A program made the position numbers and the translations under genes. A stretch of DNA of 64,000 nucleotides from Palsa-504 sp963739615 (GTDB lineage Bacteria > Actinomycetota > Actinomycetes > Streptosporangiales > Streptosporangiaceae): positions 16,479 to 80,478 of the forward strand of contig CAVUBD010000038.1 in the NCBI GenBank assembly GCA_963739615.1. The letters are read 5' to 3'. The notes beneath the pieces were generated by a model that searched no databases, was not told the DNA's origin, and saw only the letters and a program-made list of their open reading frames with translations. Positions 35,672 through 43,235 of this stretch are shown piece by piece. Every line of letters starts with the position of its first letter. Positions within the stretch are counted from its first letter, which is position 1.

Positions 35672-36373
35672 ATGACACCGCACATGAGGTGGGGCATCGC
35701 CGGGATCGTTATCGGCTTTATCTTGCTTTTCATCCTTCCCTGGGAGATAGGGCTCGCGCTCATCGTGCTCGCGATCGCCGTCCCGGCCGGCGCCTACCTG
35801 ATGCTCGACCCGTCGCAGCGACGGCGGCTGAAGGAAATCCGCCGTCGCCAGATCCGCTTAGCGCCGCAGATGGCCATCCGCCGCCTCAATCATGCCGTCC
35901 TCTACGTGCACGGCCTGGAGCGCAGCGTCGACTTCTACACCAGGACCCTCGGCTTCGAGGTCCGGCTGGAGATCCCCGGCCGCGCGGCCTTCCTGCGCGC
36001 CGCGGACTCCGCCAACGACCACGACCTGGGCCTGTTCGAGATCGGGACCGGCCAGGCCCCTGACCGCCCGGCCCACCCCGGCCTGTACCACCTGGCCTGG
36101 GAAGTAGGCACGCTGGCCGACCTGGCCGAGGCACGGGAGAAGCTCGCCGCCGCCGGGGCGCTTGTCGGGCAGAGCGACCACCGCGTGTCCAAGTCGCTGT
36201 ACGCGAAGGACCCGAACGGCATCGAGTTCGAGGTCATGTGGCGGGTCCCCGCGCAGGACTGGGCCGCCGAGACGGCCGGCGGCGACATGATCCTCCCGCT
36301 CGACCTGGACGCCGAGATCGCGCGCTGGGGCCAGGACCAGGCCACCGGCGCCGCCGCCGGCTCCCCGACCTAA
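35672..36373 (+). CDS. VOC-family protein with N-terminal membrane module
   Basis: A 233-residue protein. Residues ~5-45 form two membrane segments (WGIAGIVIGFILLFILPW; GLALIVLAIAVPAGAYLML), followed by a basic linker. From ~67 it is a glyoxalase/bleomycin-resistance fold: MAIRRLNHAVLYVHGLERSV, FYTRTLGFEV, LYHLAWEVGTLADLAEAREKL and YAKDPNGIEFEVMW, with His (NHAVLY), His (GLYHLAW) and Glu (GIEFEV) as candidate metal ligands. Related VOC proteins start at MAIRRLNHAVLYV, which would be ATG 35870. So either two genes have fused in frame or the first part belongs to a separate small protein. GGAG precedes 35672; ATG 35657 lacks such a site. Confidence 0.7.
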   Translation: MTPHMRWGIAGIVIGFILLFILPWEIGLALIVLAIAVPAGAYLMLDPSQRRRLKEIRRRQIRLAPQMAIRRLNHAVLYVHGLERSVDFYTRTLGFEVRLEIPGRAAFLRAADSANDHDLGLFEIGTGQAPDRPAHPGLYHLAWEVGTLADLAEAREKLAAAGALVGQSDHRVSKSLYAKDPNGIEFEVMWRVPAQDWAAETAGGDMILPLDLDAEIARWGQDQATGAAAGSPT

Positions 36374-36612
36374 CCGCCCCGCCTAACCCCCTCGGACTCC
36401 TCCCATCGAGGATCGTTCGTCACTTTTGGTCGTTATAGCCGCCATAACTGACGAACGATCTTGGGGTATCGACGCCCGCGTCACCCTGCGCCGAACTGCC
36501 CCGGGAACAGCAGCGCCAGGTGCCGCGGGTACTCTTTGACGACATGATCAATTAGCGTCAATATTGATTAAATTCAATATTCCGAACGAACCGTGGTGAC
36601 AGCAGCGCGCCG
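36374..36612. other. Intergenic region with a nested palindrome
   Basis: 239 bases between convergent genes. The only notable structure is the hairpin at 36411-36460. The rest, including AATATTGATTAAATTCAATATT at 36561-36582 (an AT-rich inverted repeat), may form a terminator or binding site. No coding region is supported. Confidence 0.6.
36411..36460. terminator. Nested inverted repeat, possible bidirectional terminator
   Basis: Outer arms GATCGTTCGTCA (36411-36422) and TGACGAACGATC (36449-36460) pair perfectly over 12 bases. Inside, GTTAT (36432-36436) and ATAAC (36444-36448) form a second stem directly against the outer right arm. It lies between convergent genes, which suits termination in both directions. 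It lacks a U-run, so it could also be a palindromic repeat or binding site. Confidence 0.5.
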
Positions 36613-37131
36613 TTATTCGCCGGTGGCGCCGTCGATCTGCTCGCGCAGGAGGTCGGCGTGGCCGAGGTGCCTGGCGTACTCCTCGATCATGTGCAGGTAG
36701 ATCAGCCGAAGCGACATGAGCTCGTTGTCGTGGCTGAACGTGTCGTCCAGGGACGCGTAGGCCACGGCCGCGTCGGCCAGCTTGAACTCCTCGGTCAGCC
36801 GGGCATAGTCGGCCGCGGCCCGCGCCGGGTCGACGCGCTCGAAGTCGGCCGTCTTGTCGCCGCCGAAGGGAGGATCGACGGGTTCGCCGGCGAACCGCTG
36901 GCGGAACCAGGCCCGCTCGACCTTCGTCATGTGGCGCACCAGGCCGAGCAGGGACAGGCCAGAGGGCGGCACGGTGCGCCGGGCGAGCTCGTCGCCGGTC
37001 AGCCCGGCGCACTTGTAGAGCAAGGTGGCCCGCTGCCAGTCAAGGAACGCCTGCAGCATCGGGCGCTCGGGGCCGGTCAGGGGCCCTTGCGGCCGCTCAA
37101 CATCGGGGGCTTTCCATGTCACGGCGCCCAT
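36613..37131 (-). CDS. DinB / DUF664 family protein
   Basis: A 172-residue four-helix-bundle protein. It shows LTGPERPMLQAFLDWQRATL, GLTGDELARRTVPPSGLSLLG, LVRHMTKVERAWFRQRF and LRLIYLHMIEEYARHLGHADLL, with His residues (RH, LH, RHLGH) placed to bind a metal. DUF664 members are mycothiol-dependent-type enzymes or detoxification proteins in actinobacteria; the substrate is unknown. The start at 37131 (MGAVTWKAP) is preferred over 37233 because the earlier residues look unlike protein. GTG at 37122 is another option. Confidence 0.78.
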   Translation of the reverse strand: MGAVTWKAPDVERPQGPLTGPERPMLQAFLDWQRATLLYKCAGLTGDELARRTVPPSGLSLLGLVRHMTKVERAWFRQRFAGEPVDPPFGGDKTADFERVDPARAAADYARLTEEFKLADAAVAYASLDDTFSHDNELMSLRLIYLHMIEEYARHLGHADLLREQIDGATGE

Positions 37132-37154
37132 CCTGCCATGCCGTGCGGTGATCG

Positions 37155-38333
37155 TCACTCCGCAGAATGCACTATGCGGTAGCGTCGGCCTGTGGGCCCG
37201 GGTGACAGCGGCGGGTGCCTGACCGCACTGCACCCAGGCGTGCGGCTCAGCTGGCGGCAGCTCGGAGCTCGCCCCAGCGGGCCTAGCTGACCCAGGGATA
37301 AGGGCTTTCTCGCGGCCGCCCGCAGCGCGGCGAACGCGGCCAGCCGGGCGCCTATGGTGATGACGACCGCGACCGGCAGCACCTGAGCCAGGTCGGCGGC
37401 GGGAGTGAAGGCGACAATCCCGAACGCGGCCGTGACCCCGCCCACGGCCAGGGCGAGCGCCATCGCGACCCGGGGGGCGCGCAGGGTGCGGCGGATCATC
37501 AGCCGCGCCTCACGCGGCAGCCGCAGCACCATCCAGGCGAAGCATCCGGCGGTGACGACGGCCAGCACGCCGAGGCCGATCACGAACGGCAGCCGGTTCA
37601 CGTGGCTGACCGCGGGGACCCAGATCAGGATCAGCGCGATCAGCGTGAACATGTAGATCGTCCTCGACACCGTGCGCAGCAGGACCACGTCGATGTTCCT
37701 GCTGTAGATGCGCTCGCCCGGGGTGGCTCGGGCCGCGCTGATGAAGTGCCTGATGGCGCCGGTCGTGTCGTGCCGCCTGAGCCTGATCCGGCCAAGCTCG
37801 TTCATCGCGCCGCTGTGTGCGGGGTCAAGCGCGAGCGCTCGCTCCTGATGCTCGCGCGCTTCCGCCAGGGCGCCGCGGGCCAGGCTCACCTTGCCGGCCA
37901 GGAAGTGGACATCCGGCTCGTTCGGGGCCAGCGCCCGGGCCCGGGTCGCCGCTTCGGCGGCGATGTCGAGCCGATGAGCCGCCAGCGCGGCCTGGGCGAC
38001 GCAGACGTGCGTCTGCCAGTAGCTGGGCGCGAGCCTGCACGCCTCGTAGGCCGCCCGCAGCGCGTCCCCCAGTTTACCCAGGTGGACCAGGGCGTTGCTG
38101 GCCAGCCGGTGCGGCCACTCGTCGGCGGGGTCGAGGGCCACCGCCCGGTTGGCGGCCGTGACCGCGTCGTGGTAACGGTCGGCGCCCAGGTGGGCCCGGG
38201 CCATCAGGCACCAGGCCCGGCTGCTTTCCGGTTCCGCGGCCACCACGCGGGCCAGCAGTTCGGACGCCTCGTCGAAACGCCTCACATCGAGCATCGCCGA
38301 AGCCCGCGCCAGCGCCGTCCTCAGCTCGATCAT
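37155..38333 (-). CDS. TPR-repeat membrane protein
   Basis: A 392-residue protein with about six tetratricopeptide repeats in residues 1-210 (e.g. ASELLARVVAAEPESSRAWCLMA, AVTAANRAVALDPADEWPHRL, EHQERALALDPAHSGAMNELG). Four hydrophobic segments follow (MFTLIALILIWVPAV; FVIGLGVLAVVTAGCFAWMV; VAMALALAVGGVTAAFGIVAF; LPVAVVITIGARLAAFAAL). TPRs normally hold protein partners, so this could be a membrane scaffold. It starts 9 bases after the stop of the AAA+/TPR gene on the same strand. The last ~45 residues look low-complexity and may be a stretched end. Confidence 0.75.
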   Translation of the reverse strand: MIELRTALARASAMLDVRRFDEASELLARVVAAEPESSRAWCLMARAHLGADRYHDAVTAANRAVALDPADEWPHRLASNALVHLGKLGDALRAAYEACRLAPSYWQTHVCVAQAALAAHRLDIAAEAATRARALAPNEPDVHFLAGKVSLARGALAEAREHQERALALDPAHSGAMNELGRIRLRRHDTTGAIRHFISAARATPGERIYSRNIDVVLLRTVSRTIYMFTLIALILIWVPAVSHVNRLPFVIGLGVLAVVTAGCFAWMVLRLPREARLMIRRTLRAPRVAMALALAVGGVTAAFGIVAFTPAADLAQVLPVAVVITIGARLAAFAALRAAARKPLSLGQLGPLGRAPSCRQLSRTPGCSAVRHPPLSPGPTGRRYRIVHSAE

Positions 38334-38342
38334 GGGCGCATG

Positions 38343-39641
38343 TCAGATCAGCCGGCGCTTGCGCAGGTAGGCGGCCAGGTCGTCGTAGGTGCCGCCCTCG
38401 TTGGCGAACAGCGCCACGTTGCGGGCCGTGTCGAACCAGGCGCCCAGCGACGGCTTGACCTCGGCGATGGCGGCCTCAAGATCGGGCGTGCCGATCATCC
38501 GCGGCTCGCCGCGGCGGACCGAGTCCATCAGGGCCCGTTCCGCGGCCGTCTCGCATATGTGCGCGATGTCCGCGCCCGAGTATCCGTCGGTCTGCCTGGC
38601 CAGCTTGGCCAGGTCGATGCCCGCGACCGGGCGGTCCTTCAGGTGGTAGCGGAACACCCCCTCACGTGCGGCGAGGTCGGGCGGCAGCACCAGCAGCGTC
38701 CGGTCGAAGCGGCCGGGCCTGCGCAGCGCGCTGTCAACGTCCCACGGGTGGTTGGTGGCCGCCAGCAGGAAGACGCCCTCGTTGTTGCCTGAGATGTCGT
38801 CCAACTCGAGCAGCAGCTGGTTGACCGCGCTGCGCATCGGGGTGTGCCGCAGCTGCGAGCGCTTCTGCCCGATCGCGTCCACCTCGTCGAGGAACAGCAC
38901 GCACGGCGCGTTCCGCCTGGCGATCTCGAACAGCTCGTGGATGTTCCGCTCGCTCTGCCCCACGAACATGTCGATGATGTCCGCGAACGACACCGCGATG
39001 AACTTCGCGCCAAGCTCGCCCGCCACCGCCCGGGCGATGAACGTCTTGCCGCATCCCGGCGGCCCGTAGAGCAGCAGCCCGCCGCGCAGCGACTTGCCGT
39101 ACAGCCGCCGCAGTTCCGGGTTGCGCATCGGCGCCAGGAACGCCGCCTCCAGGCGCGCCTTCACCTCGGTCATCCCCGCGACGTCGGCGAGCGTGAGGCC
39201 GGTGTGCTCGGTATCGTAGGCGTCGGCTTCGTCGATACCCGCGGAAGCCGAGTCCGCCGTCTCACCCTCGCCCACGAACATGGCGGGCAGCACGTCACGC
39301 AGCTCGTCTTCGGCCTGCGACCAGTCGTACTGCTGCTGTTTCTTGCCGGCCTCCCCCGTGTCCTCGCCCGTCTCCCCGGGCGAAGCGCCCTGGGCGGGAG
39401 CGCCCTGGCCGGAAGCCGCCGCGGGGGCCGGGTCCCGCGGGCCTGACGGCTCCCTCAGCAGGGTCAGCGCCTGCGCGTTGCCCGGGTCGCGCTGCAGGAC
39501 GGCGCCGAGGTGCCTGACGGCCTCATCACGCTGGCCCGCGCCTAGCAGCAGTGTCGCCAGGTGCAGGCGGAGCGGCACGTCGTCGGGCATGGCGTCGATT
39601 GCCTTGCGGAGGCTATCCAGCACGGTGGGTTCGGGTTCCAT
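38343..39641 (-). CDS. AAA+ ATPase with N-terminal TPR segment
   Basis: A 432-residue protein. Residues 1-60 hold one or two TPR helices (DVPLRLHLATLLLGAGQRDEAVRHLGAVLQRDPG), 65-120 is a Pro/Gly/Ala/Glu-rich linker, and 150-430 is a classical AAA+ module of the FtsH/p97 type: Walker A YGPPGCGKTFIARA, pore-like residues ISFADIIDMFVGQ, Walker B CVLFLDEVDAIG, sensor 1 LLAATNHPW, Arg finger in RRPGRFDRTLL, and helical lid TDGYSGADIAHICETAA. There is no protease domain. It may remodel partner proteins brought by the downstream TPR membrane protein. No experimental role is known to me. Confidence 0.85.
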   Translation of the reverse strand: MEPEPTVLDSLRKAIDAMPDDVPLRLHLATLLLGAGQRDEAVRHLGAVLQRDPGNAQALTLLREPSGPRDPAPAAASGQGAPAQGASPGETGEDTGEAGKKQQQYDWSQAEDELRDVLPAMFVGEGETADSASAGIDEADAYDTEHTGLTLADVAGMTEVKARLEAAFLAPMRNPELRRLYGKSLRGGLLLYGPPGCGKTFIARAVAGELGAKFIAVSFADIIDMFVGQSERNIHELFEIARRNAPCVLFLDEVDAIGQKRSQLRHTPMRSAVNQLLLELDDISGNNEGVFLLAATNHPWDVDSALRRPGRFDRTLLVLPPDLAAREGVFRYHLKDRPVAGIDLAKLARQTDGYSGADIAHICETAAERALMDSVRRGEPRMIGTPDLEAAIAEVKPSLGAWFDTARNVALFANEGGTYDDLAAYLRKRRLI

Positions 39642-39811
39642 GCATCCGTCCGGGTCGATGTGCGCCTGTTACCGTTCGCTTATTACAGGGTAATGCGCCC
39701 TCGCCCGCGCCGGCCCGCGCTCAGCTACCAAGTTCAGCCGCCAGTTCAGGCTCCAACGGGGTCCCGAACCTCACCCGGGTGGCCGGGCGAGCCGCCCGGT
39801 AGGGTGCAGGG

Positions 39812-40807
39812 GTGATGGAGACGACCACGCTGGGCCGGGGCGGACCGGTGGTGTCCAGGGCCGGGCTCGGCCTGATGGGCATGTCGGGCATCTACGGCGC
39901 GGCCGATGACCAGGAGAGCATCGCCACGATCCGCGCCGCGGTCGACGCCGGGATCACGCTCCTTGATACCGGCGACTTCTACGGCATGGGCCATAACGAA
40001 CTGCTGCTCCGTGACGCCCTGCGCGCCGGGATCAGCAGGGACAGCGTGTTCATCCAGGTGAAATTCGGCGGGCAGCGCGATCCTTCTGGCGCGTTCATCG
40101 GCCATGACGCCAGCCCTAGCGCGGTGAAGAACTCGCTGGCCTACACGCTGACCCGGCTCGGCACGGACTACGTGGACCTGTACCAGCCCGCCCGGCTCGA
40201 CCCGCGGGTGCCGATCGAGGATACGGTCGGGGCGGTGGCCGAGATGGTCCGGGCCGGCTACGTCCGCTACATCGGCCTGTCGGAGATGGGGGCGGACACC
40301 ATCCGCCGGGCCCACGCCGTCCACCCGATCGCTGCCCTGCAGATCGAGTACTCGCTGATGAGCCGGGGCATCGAGGCACGGATCCTGCCCGCCGTACGGG
40401 AGCTCGGCATCAGCGTGACCGCGTACGGGATACTCTCCCGCGGCCTGCTGAGCAGCGGTACCGCCCGGCTGGCCCCGGGCGACCCGCGGGCCCGCTTCCC
40501 CCGGTTCAATAGCGGTAACCACGCCAGGAACCTGGAGCTCCTCGCGGCCCTGGAGACGATCGCCGAGGACCAGGGGGTGACGGCCGCGCAGCTGGCGATC
40601 GCCTGGGTGGCCTCCCGCGGCGAGGACATCATCCCGCTGATCGGGACCAAGCGCCGGGACCGGCTGACCGAGGCGCTTAACGCACTTGACCTGACGCTCA
40701 GCACGGATGACCTGGCAGAAATCGAGGCCGCCGTGCCGGCCGACGCGGTAGCAGGGGACCGCTACGAGCCTGCGCAGGTGGCCGCGCTCGACAGCGAACG
40801 CTCCTAG
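39812..40807 (+). CDS. Aldo/keto reductase lacking the catalytic His
   Basis: A 331-residue TIM-barrel oxidoreductase. Asp and Tyr are in LLDTGDFYGMGHNE and Lys in VFIQVKFGG, but the place of the catalytic His reads LYQPARLDP (family YQxHRxDP), so the His is replaced by Ala. VRYIGLSEMGADTI, LQIEYSLMSR and the NADP-binding PLIGTKRRDRLTEAL are normal. This AKR13-like group may use another proton donor, or have altered activity. The ATG doubles (MMET), and the start is supported by the GTG just before. It is divergent from the AAA+ gene, with 170 bases between. Confidence 0.85.
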   Translation: MMETTTLGRGGPVVSRAGLGLMGMSGIYGAADDQESIATIRAAVDAGITLLDTGDFYGMGHNELLLRDALRAGISRDSVFIQVKFGGQRDPSGAFIGHDASPSAVKNSLAYTLTRLGTDYVDLYQPARLDPRVPIEDTVGAVAEMVRAGYVRYIGLSEMGADTIRRAHAVHPIAALQIEYSLMSRGIEARILPAVRELGISVTAYGILSRGLLSSGTARLAPGDPRARFPRFNSGNHARNLELLAALETIAEDQGVTAAQLAIAWVASRGEDIIPLIGTKRRDRLTEALNALDLTLSTDDLAEIEAAVPADAVAGDRYEPAQVAALDSERS

Positions 40808-40815
40808 CGCGCCCT

Positions 40816-41433
40816 TTAAGCGACGCCGTTCCGGCTGAGCCCGGAGGGGTCGGGTTCGCCCTGCGGCAGCGAGACGCTGCCGGTCACGTCCGCGGCCAGC
40901 CGCACCCGGTCTCCGTCGACCAGCCGGACCTCCGAGCCGGGTATTACCCGGTCGTCGTTGACGTAGGTGCCGTTAGTCGAGTTCTCGTCCCTGATCGAGG
41001 CGTGCCCGTAGTCGTCGACCTGGACGGTGGCATGGCGCCGCGACACGTTGTCGAAGCGGGCGAAGGCGGCGGCCACGAGCGATTCGGCCGGGTCCCGGCC
41101 GAGCAGGACCGAGGTTCCCGCTGGGATGTCCACGTTGCCGGTGGGGAAGGTGATCCGCATGACAACCGGCGAGATGCGCCGGCGCCGACCGGTCGGTAGC
41201 GGGTCACCGCAGGTGGCGCACACGACGTCCGCCGCGTCAGTCACGGCCGAGCCGCAGTTCGGGCAGAAGGCGGTGGGCTCGGCGCCGGCCGCCATGAACC
41301 TCTGCGAGATGGTCGGCGTCGGCACGTCATCGTCGGGTGCGGGGCTGTGCGGCAGGTTAGCGCCGCACCGGAAGCAGATCAGATCCTCCGGCTGGACCTT
41401 GACGCCGCAATCGGGGCAGCTCAGGCTGGCCAT
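40816..41433 (-). CDS. FHA-domain protein with zinc ribbons
   Basis: A 205-residue protein. The N-terminal part has two zinc ribbons, SCPDCG with CFRCGA, then FCPNCG with CATCGD. The C-terminal FHA domain (~100-190) has SVLLGRDPAES, FDNVSRRHATVQVDD (Arg and Ser contact phosphothreonine) and ENSTNGTYVNDDRV. FHA proteins read phosphorylation by Ser/Thr kinases. A role linking nucleic-acid or protein binding by the ribbons to kinase signals is inferred. M at 41433 (MASLSCPDCG) is chosen; GTG at 41466 would add 11 residues. Confidence 0.82.
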   Translation of the reverse strand: MASLSCPDCGVKVQPEDLICFRCGANLPHSPAPDDDVPTPTISQRFMAAGAEPTAFCPNCGSAVTDAADVVCATCGDPLPTGRRRRISPVVMRITFPTGNVDIPAGTSVLLGRDPAESLVAAAFARFDNVSRRHATVQVDDYGHASIRDENSTNGTYVNDDRVIPGSEVRLVDGDRVRLAADVTGSVSLPQGEPDPSGLSRNGVA

Positions 41434-41521
41434 GTTCTCGCTCTCGTGTTTGGGTATCCGGCCCACGTTAGACTACCGTCGGCAGCGTGAGATTCGCAGC
41501 GGGCTGTGCGAAGGTGTTCCC

Positions 41522-42700
41522 ATGGTTAGTTACCAGCTCTCACCGGAGCAGGAGGAGCTGCGAGATTCTGTCGCCAAGTTCGCCCGCGACGTGGTCGCGC
41601 CGGTGATCGGCGGCTATTACGAGCGCGGCGAGTTCCCCTACGACATCGTGGCCAAGATGGGCAAGCTCGGCCTGTTCGGGCTGCCGTTCGGCGAAGAGTA
41701 CGGCGGCATGGGCGGCGATTATTTCGCGCTCGGCCTCGCGCTCGAGGAACTAGCCCGGGTGGACTCCTCGGTCGCGATCACCCTCGAAGCCGGGGTCTCG
41801 CTCGGCGCCATGCCTCTATACCGGTTCGGCACGCAGGCCCAGCGGCAGCGCTGGCTGCCCGAGCTGTGCGCGGGGGAGCGACTGGCCGCGTTCGGCCTGA
41901 CCGAGCCGGGCGGCGGCTCCGACATCCCCGGCGGCATGCGCACCACCGCCCGCCTCGAGGCAGGGGGTGCGGAGTGGGTGGTGAACGGGACCAAGGCGTT
42001 CATCACCAACGCCGGCACCTCGATTACGTCCCTGGTGACCGTGCTGGCCATCACCGACCGCGGCGAGCACGGCCGTAAGGAGATCTCTTCGATCATTATT
42101 CCGAACGGGGCGTCCGGATTCGCGGCTGGTCCCAAGTATTCCAAGGTCGGCTGGTGCGCGTCCGACACCAGGGAGCTCTCCTTTACTGACTGCCGGGTGC
42201 CCGCGGAGAACCTGCTCGGTGAGCGCGGCCGGGGCTACGCCCAGTTTCTGCAGATCCTGGACGAGGGCCGGGTGGCGATCGCCGCGCTGGCCACCGGCCT
42301 GGCGCAGGGCTGCGTGGACGAGTGCGTCAGGTATGCCGGGCAGCGCGAGGCGTTCGGTCGCCGCCTGGAGCAGCACCAGGCGATCGAGTTCGCCATCGCC
42401 GACATGGAGGCGCGGGCGCATACGGCCCGGCTGGCCTGGTATGACGCCGCCGCGCGGCTGGTGGCCGGCGGGCCTATCAAGAAGGAGTCGGCGATCGCCA
42501 AGCTGATTGCCTCGAACGCGGCCATGGACAACGCGCGGGCCGCCACCCAGGTGTTCGGCGGCTATGGCTTCATGAACTCGTCTCCTGTCGGGCGCTTCTA
42601 CCGTGACGCCAAGGTCCTGGAGATTGGCGAGGGGACATCGGAGGTCCAGCGGATGCTAATCGCCCGTGAACTCGGTCTGGGCGGTAGTCATCTTGGGTGA
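41522..42700 (+). CDS. Acyl-CoA dehydrogenase
   Basis: A 392-residue FAD enzyme of fatty-acid or branched-chain beta-oxidation. It begins MVSYQLSPEQEELRDSVAKF and has the FAD-contact FGLTEPGGGSDIPG and FITNAGTSI, the mid-domain REAFGRRLEQHQAIEFAIADM and the C-terminal QVFGGYGFMNSSPVGRFYRD, then LEIGEGTSEVQRMLIAREL with the catalytic Glu. This resembles the short/branched-chain or butyryl-type dehydrogenases. The ATG at 41522 is 55 bases from the divergent FHA start, so both promoters are in a short gap. Length is normal. Confidence 0.9.
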   Translation: MVSYQLSPEQEELRDSVAKFARDVVAPVIGGYYERGEFPYDIVAKMGKLGLFGLPFGEEYGGMGGDYFALGLALEELARVDSSVAITLEAGVSLGAMPLYRFGTQAQRQRWLPELCAGERLAAFGLTEPGGGSDIPGGMRTTARLEAGGAEWVVNGTKAFITNAGTSITSLVTVLAITDRGEHGRKEISSIIIPNGASGFAAGPKYSKVGWCASDTRELSFTDCRVPAENLLGERGRGYAQFLQILDEGRVAIAALATGLAQGCVDECVRYAGQREAFGRRLEQHQAIEFAIADMEARAHTARLAWYDAAARLVAGGPIKKESAIAKLIASNAAMDNARAATQVFGGYGFMNSSPVGRFYRDAKVLEIGEGTSEVQRMLIARELGLGGSHLG

Positions 42701-43235
42701 CGGCAGCGCTATTGAAGGTAATCCTTATGAGCTAGCAATTAGGGGTAATTACCATCATTGCGGGCTGATTGGAACACCTTAAGCCTGGCCGGCCTTTACG
42801 GATCTTCCCGGCTCGGTCAGGATGAGTCTTCAGGTTCTGGCCGTGACGTCGGCTGGCGCGGGTCAACCGGCGGGGGCGGCCAACCCCGAGTAACCCGGAT
42901 AGCCCGGCGAGTAGCGTCAGAAGCGGCTAGGATGCCGTCATAATACGAGGAGTTACTCCTCAATCACCGAATGGTGCTTTGGCGCACTCAATCGTGACCC
43001 GGCGATACGACGCGGTAGCCTTCGTCATGAAGATCTCGCCGGTTTACTGGCGAATGCCCCGTGGCGCCCGCCCAGAAGATGATTATATGTCCTTACCCGT
43101 TATGTAGCGCGAGAGCGTGGCCTCGGCCGCCCTGTTACCCGAGCAGCGGCGATCGTTGCGGAGGGAAAGAAGGGGTGTGTATGTTGTGCGGCTTCCGCGG
43201 TTGCAGCCCGATATGCGCACAGGTCAGGTTTGCCG
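42701..43235. other. Intergenic region upstream of the conservon
   Basis: 535 bases without a supported gene, AT-richer than the surroundings. It contains AATTAGGGGTAATTACC (42738-42754) and the perfect inverted repeat at 42947-42961. It probably holds the conservon promoter and leader. Short open frames such as 43061-43261 have no family features and were not kept. Confidence 0.6.
42947..42961. promoter_or_regulatory. Perfect 15-bp palindrome, possible operator
   Basis: GAGGAGT-T-ACTCCTC, a 7+7 inverted repeat around one central base, preceded by a -10-like TAATAC (42941-42946). It lies ~290 bases before the conservon kinase start. It could be an operator for a dimeric repressor; this is inference. 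Confidence 0.4.
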
